Part shown: positions 24,391-32,318 of the stretch, in pieces
Layout: each line of letters opens with the position of its first letter
Position numbering within the stretch: position 1 is the stretch's first letter
Origin: Kutzneria buriramensis
Lineage (GTDB): Bacteria; Actinomycetota; Actinomycetes; Mycobacteriales; Pseudonocardiaceae
Assembly: GCF_003387475.1 (NCBI RefSeq)
Contig: NZ_QUNO01000020.1
Coordinates: 124,001 to 188,000 of the forward strand
DNA length: 64,000 bases
Reading direction: 5' to 3'
The notes under the pieces: model-generated
Database searches by the model: none
What the model saw: the letters and a program-made list of their open reading frames with translations, nothing else
What the model was told of the DNA's origin: nothing
Position numbers and translations under genes: made by a program

Positions 24391-24491
24391 CTCTGGACGA
24401 TGGCCTTCGAGGAGCCTTTCCGGGGCAGGCTACGCCTGCCCCTCGCGCGGAAAGCTTAGGCCATCGTCCACCTCCACACAAAATCGACCCG
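24370..24491. repeat. Long hairpin A (inverted copy of hairpin B)
   Basis: Outer arms are 24370-24405 and 24459-24491: 20 bp paired, a small bulge (CCTC versus C), then 12 bp including TGGACGATGGCC. The inner stem is GGGGCAGGC (24422-24430) with GCCTGCCCC (24434-24442) around TAC, and CTTTCC pairs with GGAAAG between the two. Its reverse complement aligns with hairpin B over the full length. Confidence 0.85.
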
Positions 24492-24677
24492 AGTTTGCGG
24501 TTACTGGAGGTGCGTTGGCGGGTTTTCGGTTCGCTGTGGAGTTGTCAAGGAACTGGGACGTGGTGAGGAGGTTGGGCGGTGAGAATGGAGTTGGGGCGGT
24601 GGCACGGTTAGGCGGTGGCACGGTTAGGCAATGGGGGGGCTCGCCGGTGGGGCGGCGTCATGTGGCCGGTTGGCCGG

Positions 24678-25820
24678 TCAGTATTTGTGGGGTGTGGTGG
24701 TGTAGCTGCGGTTGAGCGGGGTGGTCCAGTGCAGGGTGCCGTCGTTGTCGACGGTGGCTTTGTGGGTGTCGTGTTTGAGGTGGTGGTGTCGGGTGCAGAG
24801 GCCTTTGAGGTTGGGGAGTGTGGTGTGGCCTTTGGGCCAGGGGGTGACGTGGTCGCCTTCTTGGATGGGGCGGGTGCAGCCGGGGGCGGAGCAGATGTTG
24901 CCGGCGCGGACGCCGACGAGTTCTTTGAGGCGTTGGCCGGGGCGGTAGGTGTGTTTGCCGATGGTGTCGGCGTGGTCGTGTTCGTCGAGGAGGATCGCCC
25001 GCCAGATGCCGTCCATGGCCAACTCTCGGGCGGTGTCGGCGGAGATGGGGCCGTAGCCCTCGAGTAGGGCGGGGTCTTCGGTCAACCCCATCAAGGTCTC
25101 CATCGAGATGGTGACGTGCACCCGCACGTCACGTTCCTTGGCCTGGCCGAGGAACCGGTCCAGGAAGGCATCCGCTCGTTTCTGGTCGGTGGTGCGCTCG
25201 TCGGTGGGGAGGTCTTTGGCGTCGGCGCAGAGCAGGTCGTGGACCATGCGGGCCTCGACGGCGGGCAGCACGGCGGTGAGTTGGGCCATGCCATCGGGCA
25301 GGGGCCGGATCTCCACCCGTCGCTCGGCTTTGGCTTTCTGGTGGCGTTGTTCGTAGCCGGTGGGGTCGGCTTGCGCGACCAGGGCGGTGGTCCGCCGGCC
25401 CAACTGGGAGTGGGTCAAGCCGGGAGCCGCCTCAACTAGCGTGTCTTCGACCTCGGTGATGAGTGCCACGGACGGCAGGTTCCGGACCCGATCGCGAACC
25501 GCTTCGAGCCGGCGCAGGTCCAGGCGCCCCTGCCGCAACTGGTCCATCAGGCGGGGCAGGGTCCGTAGATCCTCGGTCAACTCCTTGCGGCGGGCCACGG
25601 TCTGCTCGGGTTCGGTGATGGCCATCGCCAACTCGGCGGTGTCCTCGACACTCCGCAGAACAGTCAACTCCACGTAGTCGGCGAAGGCCTTGATCTTGCG
25701 GGCGAGAATGGTGACGGTGACCCGTTCGTCGGCGGAAAGGGCGTCCAGATCGAGCCCCGCGAGAAGGTCGAGCAGGGCCCCGCTGGGCTCCGCTTTTTCC
25801 AACTCTCGGGTGAGTTCCAT
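24678..25820 (-). CDS. DUF222 / HNH endonuclease (13E12 repeat family)
   Basis: 380 residues from the ATG at 25820 (MELTRELEKAEPSG); a TTG at 25844 would add eight residues, and neither has a good ribosome site. The N-terminal about 250 residues are the helical DUF222 domain (SADERVTVTILARKIKAFAD; RLEAVRDRVRNLPS; LLCADAKDLPTDERTTDQKR). The C-terminal HNH domain (about 305-350) has CSAPGCTRP, EGDHVTPWPKGH, NLKGLCTRHHHLKH, so the His-Asn-His metal finger with its Cys pair is intact. Third codon positions look less GC-rich than in the neighbours. The family is multi-copy in actinobacteria (REP13E12 in mycobacteria). It lies alone between two hairpin repeats. Confidence 0.9.
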   Translation of the reverse strand: MELTRELEKAEPSGALLDLLAGLDLDALSADERVTVTILARKIKAFADYVELTVLRSVEDTAELAMAITEPEQTVARRKELTEDLRTLPRLMDQLRQGRLDLRRLEAVRDRVRNLPSVALITEVEDTLVEAAPGLTHSQLGRRTTALVAQADPTGYEQRHQKAKAERRVEIRPLPDGMAQLTAVLPAVEARMVHDLLCADAKDLPTDERTTDQKRADAFLDRFLGQAKERDVRVHVTISMETLMGLTEDPALLEGYGPISADTARELAMDGIWRAILLDEHDHADTIGKHTYRPGQRLKELVGVRAGNICSAPGCTRPIQEGDHVTPWPKGHTTLPNLKGLCTRHHHLKHDTHKATVDNDGTLHWTTPLNRSYTTTPHKY

Positions 25821-25927
25821 GCCTCTAAGAATACCGACCTGCAAGATCCAAATCGAATCCCTAACGGGTGAACTGTTTCATGCATAATCGAGCGATCGGT
25901 CGCGCAGAACCGGCAACAACACGATAA

Positions 25928-26047
25928 GCGTGGATTTTGCGTGGAGGGGGACGATGGCCTAAGCTTTACTGCGTGAGGGGCAGGCGTAGCCTGCCCCGGA
26001 GATGCCCCTCATGGCCATCGTCCAGAGGCTCCACGCAAAATCCACGC
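25928..26047. repeat. Long hairpin B (inverted copy of hairpin A)
   Basis: Left arm GCGTGGATTTTGCGTGGAG (25928-25946) pairs with the segment ending at 26047; ACGATGGCC (25951-25959) pairs with GGCCATCGT (26013-26021). The inner stem is GGGGCAGGC (25977-25985) with GCCTGCCCC (25989-25997) around GTA, the reverse complement of hairpin A's TAC loop. Two outer-stem base pairs differ from hairpin A on both sides, so pairing is kept. Confidence 0.85.
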
Positions 26048-26058
26048 GACCTACACAC

Positions 26059-26094
26059 GAATTACACCGCTACCCCTTGCTGGCGGTGTAATTC
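26059..26094 (-). terminator. Hairpin spanning the stop codon of the lyase gene
   Basis: GAATTACACCGC (26059-26070) and GCGGTGTAATTC (26083-26094) are perfect 12-bp arms with a 12-nt loop. On the minus strand the 5' arm contains the last N-Y-T codons, and the TAG (26072-26070) begins in the loop and ends in the 3' arm. There is no T run after it. It probably terminates the lyase mRNA or protects its 3' end. Confidence 0.6.
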
Positions 26095-26882
26095 CTGAAC
26101 AACACATACGTGTCAATAATGTCCGTCTTGGCACTCTGTACGGACCGGTAGATCCCCCACTTGGGTCGCACATAATCCCCCTGATCCGGAATGCTCACCC
26201 CACTCAAATGCCCCTGAGCAGCCACCGGTGCACCAGCTCCCACTCCGTCCCGGAACACCGCCGAAGCAGCTCCCTTGGCCCCGATCGTCAACGTCAACTC
26301 CACCGTGATCCACTTGTTCCGCAACGGCGCGAGGTCCGTCGACGCGATCGCCGGCGATCCCGGGTTCGCGTACGCCCGCGCCTGGATGATCTCCTTGCTG
26401 CCGCTGCGACTCAGGTCGATGGTCACCCACGGCCCGGCGTTGGTCGCCGGCGTCTTCGTCTGGAAGATGTGCGTGAACTTGCTGGTCCCGTGCAGCGTGG
26501 TCGGCATGAACATCTCGTACGCGATGGTCCACGTCTCGCCGTTGTGCATCTTCAGCACGGTGCCGTTCTGCACCATGCCTTTCGACTCCGTCCGCTGACG
26601 GTCGCCGCCGCCGGTGGTGTCCCGGTCGTCGGCCCAGATGTTGAACCGGTAGTGGTCGCCGCCCTCCACGACGACGTACTTCCGGTCGGGATGCTTGTTT
26701 CCGCGGTCGGCCTCGATGCCCTCGAACGCGTTCAGACCGTCCGTGGCGGGGTTCGGGTGCCACAGCGTCGTGGCGGCGAACGCCGAGGTGAGCGGGCGCA
26801 ACGCGAGCGGCGCGGCGAGCGCCGTCACGGCCAGCCCCCGAAGTGCGGTCCTACGGGAGAAACCGGGCAGGGATTCCGGCAT
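26070..26882 (-). CDS. Secreted polysaccharide lyase-like protein (Tat signal)
   Basis: 270 residues from the ATG at 26882. The N-terminal signal has twin arginines (FSRRTALRGLAV at 8-19), so Tat export is likely. The mature part is a beta-jelly-roll of the heparin lyase I/PL-type family: WHPNPATDGLNAFEGIEAD, EGGDHYRFNIWADDRDTT, GETWTIAYEMFMPTTLHGTS, FTHIFQTK, then WGIYRSVQS near the end. It would act on an uronate-containing polysaccharide outside the cell; the exact substrate cannot be read. It is monocistronic. The hairpin at 26059-26094 overlaps its stop codon, and hairpin B of the HNH element starts 12 nt further out. Confidence 0.78.
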   Translation of the reverse strand: MPESLPGFSRRTALRGLAVTALAAPLALRPLTSAFAATTLWHPNPATDGLNAFEGIEADRGNKHPDRKYVVVEGGDHYRFNIWADDRDTTGGGDRQRTESKGMVQNGTVLKMHNGETWTIAYEMFMPTTLHGTSKFTHIFQTKTPATNAGPWVTIDLSRSGSKEIIQARAYANPGSPAIASTDLAPLRNKWITVELTLTIGAKGAASAVFRDGVGAGAPVAAQGHLSGVSIPDQGDYVRPKWGIYRSVQSAKTDIIDTYVLFRNYTASKG

Positions 26883-27144
26883 CGTCAATGTGTCCTTCCT
26901 GGCGGCGTACGACAGGGGGTACACATCGGGCGGCGGTAGAACGAGCCCCGAGTGGGCCAGAACATCCGATGTCTTGTGGGTAACGACCCTAGAACGGTCA
27001 CCCTGCGCTGTCAACGGGAACTCCCCAGTTCCGTGCCACATATGTGAATGCTTCACCACGTGCTGACGCGTCCACGCATCACACATCGGACCACTCCGGA
27101 AAATCCGCACACTCCAGTCGCCGACGCGGCTACCGTGTCCCGCC

Positions 27145-27984
27145 ATGGATCTGGGGATCGCCGTCTTCGGCGGCTGCGACGGCCTGCCGCCCGCCGAACT
27201 CGCCCGCGCCGTCGAGGAACGCGGCTTCGAGTCCCTCTGGTACGCCGAACACACGCACATCCCCGTGGCCAGCCGCCGCGACGACGGCCGCCCCACGCGC
27301 GACTACGCCGCCACCTACGATCCCTTCATCGCCCTCGCCGCCGCCTCGGCCGTGACCACCACTCTCAGGCTCGGCACGTCCGTCTGCCTTGTGCCGCAAC
27401 GGGATCCGATCATCACGGCCAAGGAGGTCGCCAGCGTCGACCGGATGTCCGACGGCCGCTTCCTGTTCGGCGTCGGCGCCGGCTGGAACCACCTCGAACT
27501 CGCGAACCACGGCACCGACGCCCGCCACCGGATGGCCGTCCTCGCCGACCGGGTCCGTGCGATGAAACAGATCTGGACGGAGGACGAGGCCGAGCACCAC
27601 GGCCCGCACGCGAACTTCGACCCGATCTGGTCATGGCCGAAGCCAACCCGGCATCCCCACCCACCGGTCCTCGTCGGCGGCAACGGCCCCGGCGTCGAGG
27701 ACCGCGTGCTCGCCTTCGGCGACGGCTGGATGCCCCAGTGCGGCCACCTCGACTCGGTGCAGGAACTCGCCGACCGGATCGCCGACCTCCGCCGTAGGGC
27801 CCACCGCGACGTTCCGGTCACGCTGTTCAGCGCGATACCCGAAGCCCCCATGCTGCGAGCCTTCGCCGATGCCGGCGTCGACCGCTGCCTGTTCACCCTC
27901 GCCTCCGGCGCCGACGACGTCGACCACCTCGACCGATGGGCCGAGTTGATCGACGGGCAGTCGCTCGCCCAGTCATCTGACTGA
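27145..27984 (+). CDS. LLM-class F420-dependent oxidoreductase
   Basis: 279 residues of the luciferase-like (bacterial luciferase TIM barrel) family, F420 branch. Motifs: LARAVEERGFESLWYAEHTH, DPFIALAAASAVTTTLRLGT, PIITAKEVASVDRMSDGRF, GVGAGWNHLE, a LVGGNGPGVEDRVLAFGDGW loop and a C-terminal LDRWAEL. The length is normal for the class. It would use F420H2 to reduce an unknown substrate. The gene has its own promoter region and is followed by a SRPBCC gene on the same strand. Confidence 0.9.
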   Translation: MDLGIAVFGGCDGLPPAELARAVEERGFESLWYAEHTHIPVASRRDDGRPTRDYAATYDPFIALAAASAVTTTLRLGTSVCLVPQRDPIITAKEVASVDRMSDGRFLFGVGAGWNHLELANHGTDARHRMAVLADRVRAMKQIWTEDEAEHHGPHANFDPIWSWPKPTRHPHPPVLVGGNGPGVEDRVLAFGDGWMPQCGHLDSVQELADRIADLRRRAHRDVPVTLFSAIPEAPMLRAFADAGVDRCLFTLASGADDVDHLDRWAELIDGQSLAQSSD

Positions 27985-28054
27985 AGCCACCCGCCCCGCC
28001 GCCGGGCACGGTGACCGCCGTACCCGTTCCGGACGCGGGCGAGAGGGCTAGGTC

Positions 28055-28549
28055 ATGACGGAGGACGACGCGGGCCGTCCACTGATCCACTGGCCCGCCG
28101 GGTTCACCCCCGAGCGGGCCGACTGCTTCTGCCATGCGGAGACCACGGTGCCGGCCCCGCCGGCGGTCGTGTTCGACGTGCTCACCGACGTGGCCGCGTG
28201 GCCGTCGTGGGTGCCGGGCGTCAGCGCGATCACCCACCTCGGCGGTCCACTGCGGACGCAGTGCACGTTCGACGTCGACATGCGCGGTGAACGGTTCGAG
28301 GTGCTCGTCGCCGAGTGCCGGCCGCCGAACCGGGTCGGCTGGACCGCGATCGCCGCGGAGGTGCAGGTCTACCAGTCGTGGTTGCTGGTCGCGGCCCGGC
28401 CGTGCACCCGCGTGATCACCGAGGTGGTCGCGGTCGGGCCGGTGGCCGCCGCATACCGGGAGAGCCGGCCGAGCTGGTCGGACAACATCACCCGGCACTG
28501 GCTGCACGCCCTCGGCATGCTCGCGGAGAAGAAGGTGAGGACATCCTGA
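28055..28549 (+). CDS. SRPBCC family protein (polyketide cyclase/dehydrase-like)
   Basis: 164 residues. The START/SRPBCC pattern is visible: AETTVPAPPAVVFDVLTDVAAWPSWVPGVSAI at the N-terminal strand-helix region, RFEVLVAECRPPNRVGWTA, then a C-terminal amphipathic helix (ITRHWLHALGMLAEKKV). Such proteins bind hydrophobic ligands. A GAGGA sequence within its last codons serves as ribosome site for the shortened SDR frame, whose CTG overlaps this stop (CTGA). Confidence 0.82.
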   Translation: MTEDDAGRPLIHWPAGFTPERADCFCHAETTVPAPPAVVFDVLTDVAAWPSWVPGVSAITHLGGPLRTQCTFDVDMRGERFEVLVAECRPPNRVGWTAIAAEVQVYQSWLLVAARPCTRVITEVVAVGPVAAAYRESRPSWSDNITRHWLHALGMLAEKKVRTS

Positions 28550-29142
28550 CCAACGGACGCGTCGCCGTCGTCACCGGTGGCTCGAGAGGGACCGGCCGGC
28601 AGACCGCCGGGCGGCTCGCCGCCGACGGCTGCGACCTGCCGCTGCTCTACGTCGGCGACGACAAGGCGGCCGACGAGGCCGTCGCGGCGATCGCCGCCGC
28701 GGGCTCGCAGACGCTGCCGTTCCAGACGGACGTCGCCGACGAGATCGCCGTCGCCGCCGTCTTCGACAAGGTGGAGCAGGAGTTCGGCGGCCTGGACGTC
28801 GTGGTGCACGCGGCCGGCATGATGCCGCTGGCGCCGCTCGTCGACCTCGACCTGGCCGTGCTGGACACCAGCCTGCGGGTCAACATCCGCGGCACCTTCG
28901 TCGTCAACCAGCAGGCCGCGCGGCGCATCCGCCCCGGCGGCTCGATCGTCAACTTCTCCAGCTCCATCACCCGGTTCTGCCGTCCCGGCTACACCGCCTA
29001 CGGCGCGAGCAAAGGCGCGGTCGAGGCGATGACCCTCACCTTGGCCCGGGAGCTGGCCGGGTGGGACATCATCGCGTTCCTCACCGGCCCGGGGCGCTGG
29101 GTCGACGGCCAGGTCGTCTACGCCAACGGCGGTGCCATCTAG
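28546..29142 (+). pseudogene. Internally shortened short-chain dehydrogenase (SDR)
   Basis: A 198-residue frame (if read from CTG) with an SDR N-terminal half: VAVVTGGSRGTGRQTAG cofactor motif, VVVHAAG, SIVNFSSSITRF and catalytic YTAYGASKGA. After TLTLARELAGW the sequence jumps directly to DIIAFLTGPGRWVDGQVVYANGGAI, skipping roughly 45 residues that normally hold the N-A-V-A-P-G segment and the substrate loop. In addition there is no ATG, GTG or TTG; a CTG at 28546 sits 5 nt after GAGG and overlaps the preceding TGA. It is probably a recent, non-functional deletion derivative, though expression from the CTG cannot be excluded. Confidence 0.65.
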
Positions 29143-29157
29143 GACCCGCTGCACATG

Positions 29158-29193
29158 GCCGGGCGGCGCGCATCGGGGTGCGCACCGCCCGGC
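29158..29193. terminator. Bidirectional hairpin between SDR and FUSC genes
   Basis: Arms 29158-29172 and 29179-29193 (15 bp with one C/A mismatch; GCCGGGCGG... and ...CCGCCCGGC) around a TCGGGG loop, followed by a short TTTCCT. It lies exactly between two convergent genes, so it can serve both. Confidence 0.75.
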
Positions 29194-29202
29194 TTTCCTG
29201 TG

Positions 29203-30519
29203 TCAGAGGGACTGGCCGGTTTGCGCCCACTGCCGTCCCGCGCGTTCGGCCAGCCGCCGGATCTCCGCCGCCGCCTCACCCGCGCCGGCCGACTCACCGT
29301 CCACAATGGCCATTACCCGACCGGCGACCGCGTCGCAATCGGCGGCCAGTTCCTGCCACGCCGCCGCCACCGGCCGAACTCCTCGCCGCTCACCCATCAT
29401 CCGCTGCCGGACGATTGCCGCACGGGCCCGGGCATGCGTCAACTCGGCGACCCGCCCGTGATCGTCCAAAGTGGCCGTTGCCGCCTTCAGAACACCGTTC
29501 ACGACATAGAAGGACTGCCTGTCGACCCACGTCGTCGACACGAGCTGCCCGACGATGACGGCGGCGACACAGCCCAACGCGGTGTCCGTCAGCAGCGCGC
29601 CGGTCGTCGACAGTACGGGTAGCGGCGCTCCACCAGCGGTCACCAACGTCAGCGACAGCGGCGTGATGAACACCATCGCCAGCGCATGATTCCTCGCCGC
29701 CGTCAGCTCGATCATGCACAACAGTCCGCCCACGAGCACCGCCGCGGCATAGTCGCGCGGATGCCACAGCAACACGCCGATAGCCACCACGCAGCCCGCG
29801 ATCGCCCCCACACCGCGCAGCAGCGCCCGCTCGATGGTGATGGCCGCATATGTGCCCTGGGCGAGGACGGCCACCGCCGCGATCATCGCCCAGGACGGAT
29901 GGAACAGCCCCAACGCCACCGCTGCCAGGCCGGCCGACCCCACACCGAGCGCCGTCCGCCAGGCCACCCGCGGAACCGGCGACCGCAACACCCAGTGCAG
30001 CCGCCACATGATCACCGGGGGAGCCCAGCCAGGAGCGGCCCGCCACGGGCGCAACACCGTCAGCACAATCCCCACAACGCCGGCCACCAGCACGACGCAC
30101 GCGTACCCGACAGCATGGCCGGCGGGCAGACCGGCGCCGACCGCACACGTCAGCACGAACATCAGCTGCCCCGGCGGCGGCGCGTTCAGGATCTGCGTCG
30201 CGGCGCTGGCAACGGCCGTCCACAGCGCCACCAGAATCACCGCCAGCCACGGAATCCCGCTGGCACTCGACCCGACGAGCATCGCCAGCGCGAGGCCGAC
30301 CGCCGCGATGACGACGACCACCGCCTCCCGCCTCACCGGACCACGTCCGCCGTACAGCGGCGCGAACGCGCCGACGCTGGCCACGAGACCGAGCGCCGGT
30401 TGGCCCAGTGCGGTCGCGGTGCCGATGACGATCGCGGCGCACACCCCAGACCGCCAGGCATTCGGCCACCGGGACGGCGCCGGCTTCAGGCGCGTCAGCG
30501 CGCGGATCGGCGTTGTCAT
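29203..30519 (-). CDS. FUSC-family aromatic acid exporter-like membrane protein
   Basis: 438 residues from the ATG at 30519, which follows GAGGAGAAAGCC. Two blocks of about five to six transmembrane helices (about residues 20-160 and 185-330) are separated by a polar linker, then a cytoplasmic helical tail (about 345-438). This is the duplicated fusaric acid resistance/AaeB layout, although shorter than full AaeB. AaeB-type proteins export aromatic carboxylates. It lies divergent from an aldehyde dehydrogenase with inverted repeats in the shared promoter, which fits relief of aromatic acid stress; that link is inference. Confidence 0.82.
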   Translation of the reverse strand: MTTPIRALTRLKPAPSRWPNAWRSGVCAAIVIGTATALGQPALGLVASVGAFAPLYGGRGPVRREAVVVVIAAVGLALAMLVGSSASGIPWLAVILVALWTAVASAATQILNAPPPGQLMFVLTCAVGAGLPAGHAVGYACVVLVAGVVGIVLTVLRPWRAAPGWAPPVIMWRLHWVLRSPVPRVAWRTALGVGSAGLAAVALGLFHPSWAMIAAVAVLAQGTYAAITIERALLRGVGAIAGCVVAIGVLLWHPRDYAAAVLVGGLLCMIELTAARNHALAMVFITPLSLTLVTAGGAPLPVLSTTGALLTDTALGCVAAVIVGQLVSTTWVDRQSFYVVNGVLKAATATLDDHGRVAELTHARARAAIVRQRMMGERRGVRPVAAAWQELAADCDAVAGRVMAIVDGESAGAGEAAAEIRRLAERAGRQWAQTGQSL

Positions 30520-30537
30520 GGCTTTCTCCTCGCTTCC

Positions 30538-30550
30538 GGACACAGTGTCC
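30538..30550. promoter_or_regulatory. GGACAC-A-GTGTCC palindrome upstream of FUSC gene
   Basis: A perfect 6-1-6 palindrome starting 19 nt before the FUSC start codon, just upstream of its ribosome site. It is likely an operator; the regulator is not identified. Confidence 0.45.
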
Positions 30551-30575
30551 GGGGTTTCGCCGCGGCCTCACCACA

Positions 30576-30614
30576 GTCACATGTCCATCCGAGCCATCGT
30601 CACCGTCATGTGAC
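30576..30614. promoter_or_regulatory. GTCACATG / CATGTGAC inverted pair in divergent promoter
   Basis: Perfect 8-nt arms at 30576-30583 and 30607-30614, 23 nt apart, between the divergent FUSC and aldehyde dehydrogenase genes. It is a candidate two-box regulator site. Confidence 0.45.
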
Positions 30615-30684
30615 CGATGTCGCAGCTAGACCTCGGCGGCAGGCTCGTCGGCGGTCGAAACCCCAGCAAGCCAGGAGATGCGAC

Positions 30685-32163
30685 ATGACCGCAGTCGGAG
30701 CGCAGCCCATCGAACGTGGGCTGCTTATTGGCGACACCGAGATTCCCGCCGCGTCGGGCCGGATCACCGAGCACCTCGACCCGGTCACGGGCGAGGTGCA
30801 CTCGCGGATGGCGGCCGCGGGCAAGGAGGACGTCGACCGCGTGATCGCCGCCGCGCACGCGGCGTTCCCCCAGTGGGCCGGCACACCGGCCTCGCAGCGG
30901 CGGCTCATCCTCGAGCGCGCCGCGCAGCTCCTGTCCGAGCGGGTCGGCGAGTTCACCGAACTGCTCCTCGGCGAGACCGGCGGCACCCGCGCCTGGGCCG
31001 CCTTCAACGTCTCCATGTCCGTGGACCTGCTGCGGCAGGCGGCGACCATGGCCACCGAGCCGACCGGCAAGATGCTCGCCACCGACGATCCCGGCAAGTG
31101 GTCGATGGCGGTCGGCGCGCCGGCGGGCGTGGTCGCGGCGTTCGTGCCGTGGAACGGGCCGCTGATCCTGTGCACCCGCGCCGTCGCGGTCGCGCTGGCC
31201 ACCGGAAATCCCGTGGTCATCCGGCCCAGCGAGGATGCCCCGATCACCTCGGGCTACTTTCTCGCCGATCTCCTGATCGAGGCCGGCGTGCCGGCCGGCG
31301 CGGTCACCGTCGTCACCAACGAGCGGTCGGACGCGCCCGAGGTCGTCGAGGCGCTGATCGCCAACCCGCGGGTGCGCCGGGTCAACTTCACCGGCTCCAC
31401 CACCGTCGGCAGGATCGTCGGACGGCACGCCGGCACCTACCTCAAGCCGGTGATCCTCGAGCTGGGCGGCAAGAACCCGATCGTGGTCCTGGACGACGCC
31501 GACCTGGACCACGCGGCCCGCGGCGTGGCCTTCGCGAAGTTCTTCAACTCCGGCCAGATCTGCCTGAGTGTGGACCGGATCATCGTGCTGGAGTCGGTCG
31601 CCGACGAGTTCACCGAGAAGTTCCTGGCCGCCGTCGACCGGGTCGTGCAGGGCGACCCGACCGACCCGCGCACGCTGGTCGGGCCGATGATCAACGCCCG
31701 GGCGGCGGAGCGGGTCGCCGGGCTGGTGCAGGACGCCGTGTCCAAGGGCGCGACCGTGCTGCGCGGCAGCGGCGCTCCCGAGGGCGCGTTCCATCCGGCC
31801 ACCGTCGTCGCCGATGTCACCCCGGACATGCGCCTCTACCACGAGGAGTCGTTCGGCCCGCTGGCCACGATCTACCGTGTGGCCACCGTTGACGACGCCA
31901 TCGCGCTGGCCAACGACACCGAGTACGGCCTCTCCAGCGCCGTGTACACGGAGAACGCCACCCGTGGCCTGGACGTGGCGCGGCGGCTGGAGCACGGCGC
32001 CGTGCACGTCAACGACCACTCGGTGGCCGACGACCCGCAGGCCCCGGTCGGCGGCGTGAAGGACAGCGGCTTCGGGCGGTTCGGCAGCCAGTGGGGCGCG
32101 GACTTCTTCACCGAGACCCGCTGGGTGACCGTCGCCGACCGGCACAGCGAGTACCCGCTCTGA
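30685..32163 (+). CDS. Aldehyde dehydrogenase (benzaldehyde/vanillin dehydrogenase-like)
   Basis: 492 residues, full-length NAD(P)-dependent aldehyde dehydrogenase. Motifs: VPWNGPLIL, VVIRPSEDAP, NFTGSTTVGRIV (cofactor loop), catalytic Glu in LELGGKNP, catalytic Cys in FFNSGQICLS, and ESFGPLATIYR. The start is an ATG with AGGAGATGCGAC upstream. The divergent FUSC exporter and the aromatic degradation cluster 4 kb downstream favour an aromatic aldehyde substrate, though sequence alone does not fix it. The gene is followed by a strong hairpin terminator. Confidence 0.88.
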   Translation: MTAVGAQPIERGLLIGDTEIPAASGRITEHLDPVTGEVHSRMAAAGKEDVDRVIAAAHAAFPQWAGTPASQRRLILERAAQLLSERVGEFTELLLGETGGTRAWAAFNVSMSVDLLRQAATMATEPTGKMLATDDPGKWSMAVGAPAGVVAAFVPWNGPLILCTRAVAVALATGNPVVIRPSEDAPITSGYFLADLLIEAGVPAGAVTVVTNERSDAPEVVEALIANPRVRRVNFTGSTTVGRIVGRHAGTYLKPVILELGGKNPIVVLDDADLDHAARGVAFAKFFNSGQICLSVDRIIVLESVADEFTEKFLAAVDRVVQGDPTDPRTLVGPMINARAAERVAGLVQDAVSKGATVLRGSGAPEGAFHPATVVADVTPDMRLYHEESFGPLATIYRVATVDDAIALANDTEYGLSSAVYTENATRGLDVARRLEHGAVHVNDHSVADDPQAPVGGVKDSGFGRFGSQWGADFFTETRWVTVADRHSEYPL

Positions 32164-32178
32164 CGCCGTCGGCGACCA

Positions 32179-32207
32179 GGCCCGGTGTCCGCTGTGGACA
32201 CCGGGCC
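32179..32207 (+). terminator. Hairpin terminator after aldehyde dehydrogenase gene
   Basis: GGCCCGGTGTCC (32179-32190) and GGACACCGGGCC (32196-32207) are perfect arms with loop GCTGT, 15 nt after the stop. There is no T run. Confidence 0.75.
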
Positions 32208-32318
32208 CGGCAATACGGGAATCCGGTCGCGGACGTCCGGTCAGAACGCAACTTCCGGTCACAACGACGCAAGATTGGGAGTGGTGCGGGCCCCTCGACG
32301 TCGTAGATCCTTGCCGCA

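Larger units (their letters stand above)
24133..24677. other. Long gene-free T/G-rich stretch outside the HNH gene
   Basis: About 545 nt with strand bias (G and T on the top strand). It holds a degenerate tandem array (24214-24390), the first long hairpin (24370-24491) and a small perfect duplication of GCGGTGGCACGGTTAG (24596-24611 and 24612-24627). ORFs here are low-complexity and have no protein character. Confidence 0.6.
24370..26047. mobile_element. Candidate element: DUF222/HNH gene bracketed by inverted hairpin repeats
   Basis: The DUF222/HNH gene is flanked by two repeats of about 120 nt, at 24370-24491 and 25928-26047. They are inverted copies of each other, and each is itself a long imperfect palindrome. 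Terminal inverted repeats around a nuclease gene look like a mobile unit. I find no target-site duplication and no transposase, so the element type and the exact ends are inference. Confidence 0.5.

Noticed and set aside
24199-24715. Small ORFs in the T/G-rich region (Trp/Phe/Gly-rich)
   Set aside because: They follow the degenerate tandem array and cross the hairpin; there is no protein-like pattern or ribosome site.
24678-25820. HNH gene as a group I/II intron or intein homing endonuclease
   Set aside because: No interrupted host gene and no intron core structure or splice blocks around it; the DUF222 domain marks the 13E12-type family instead.
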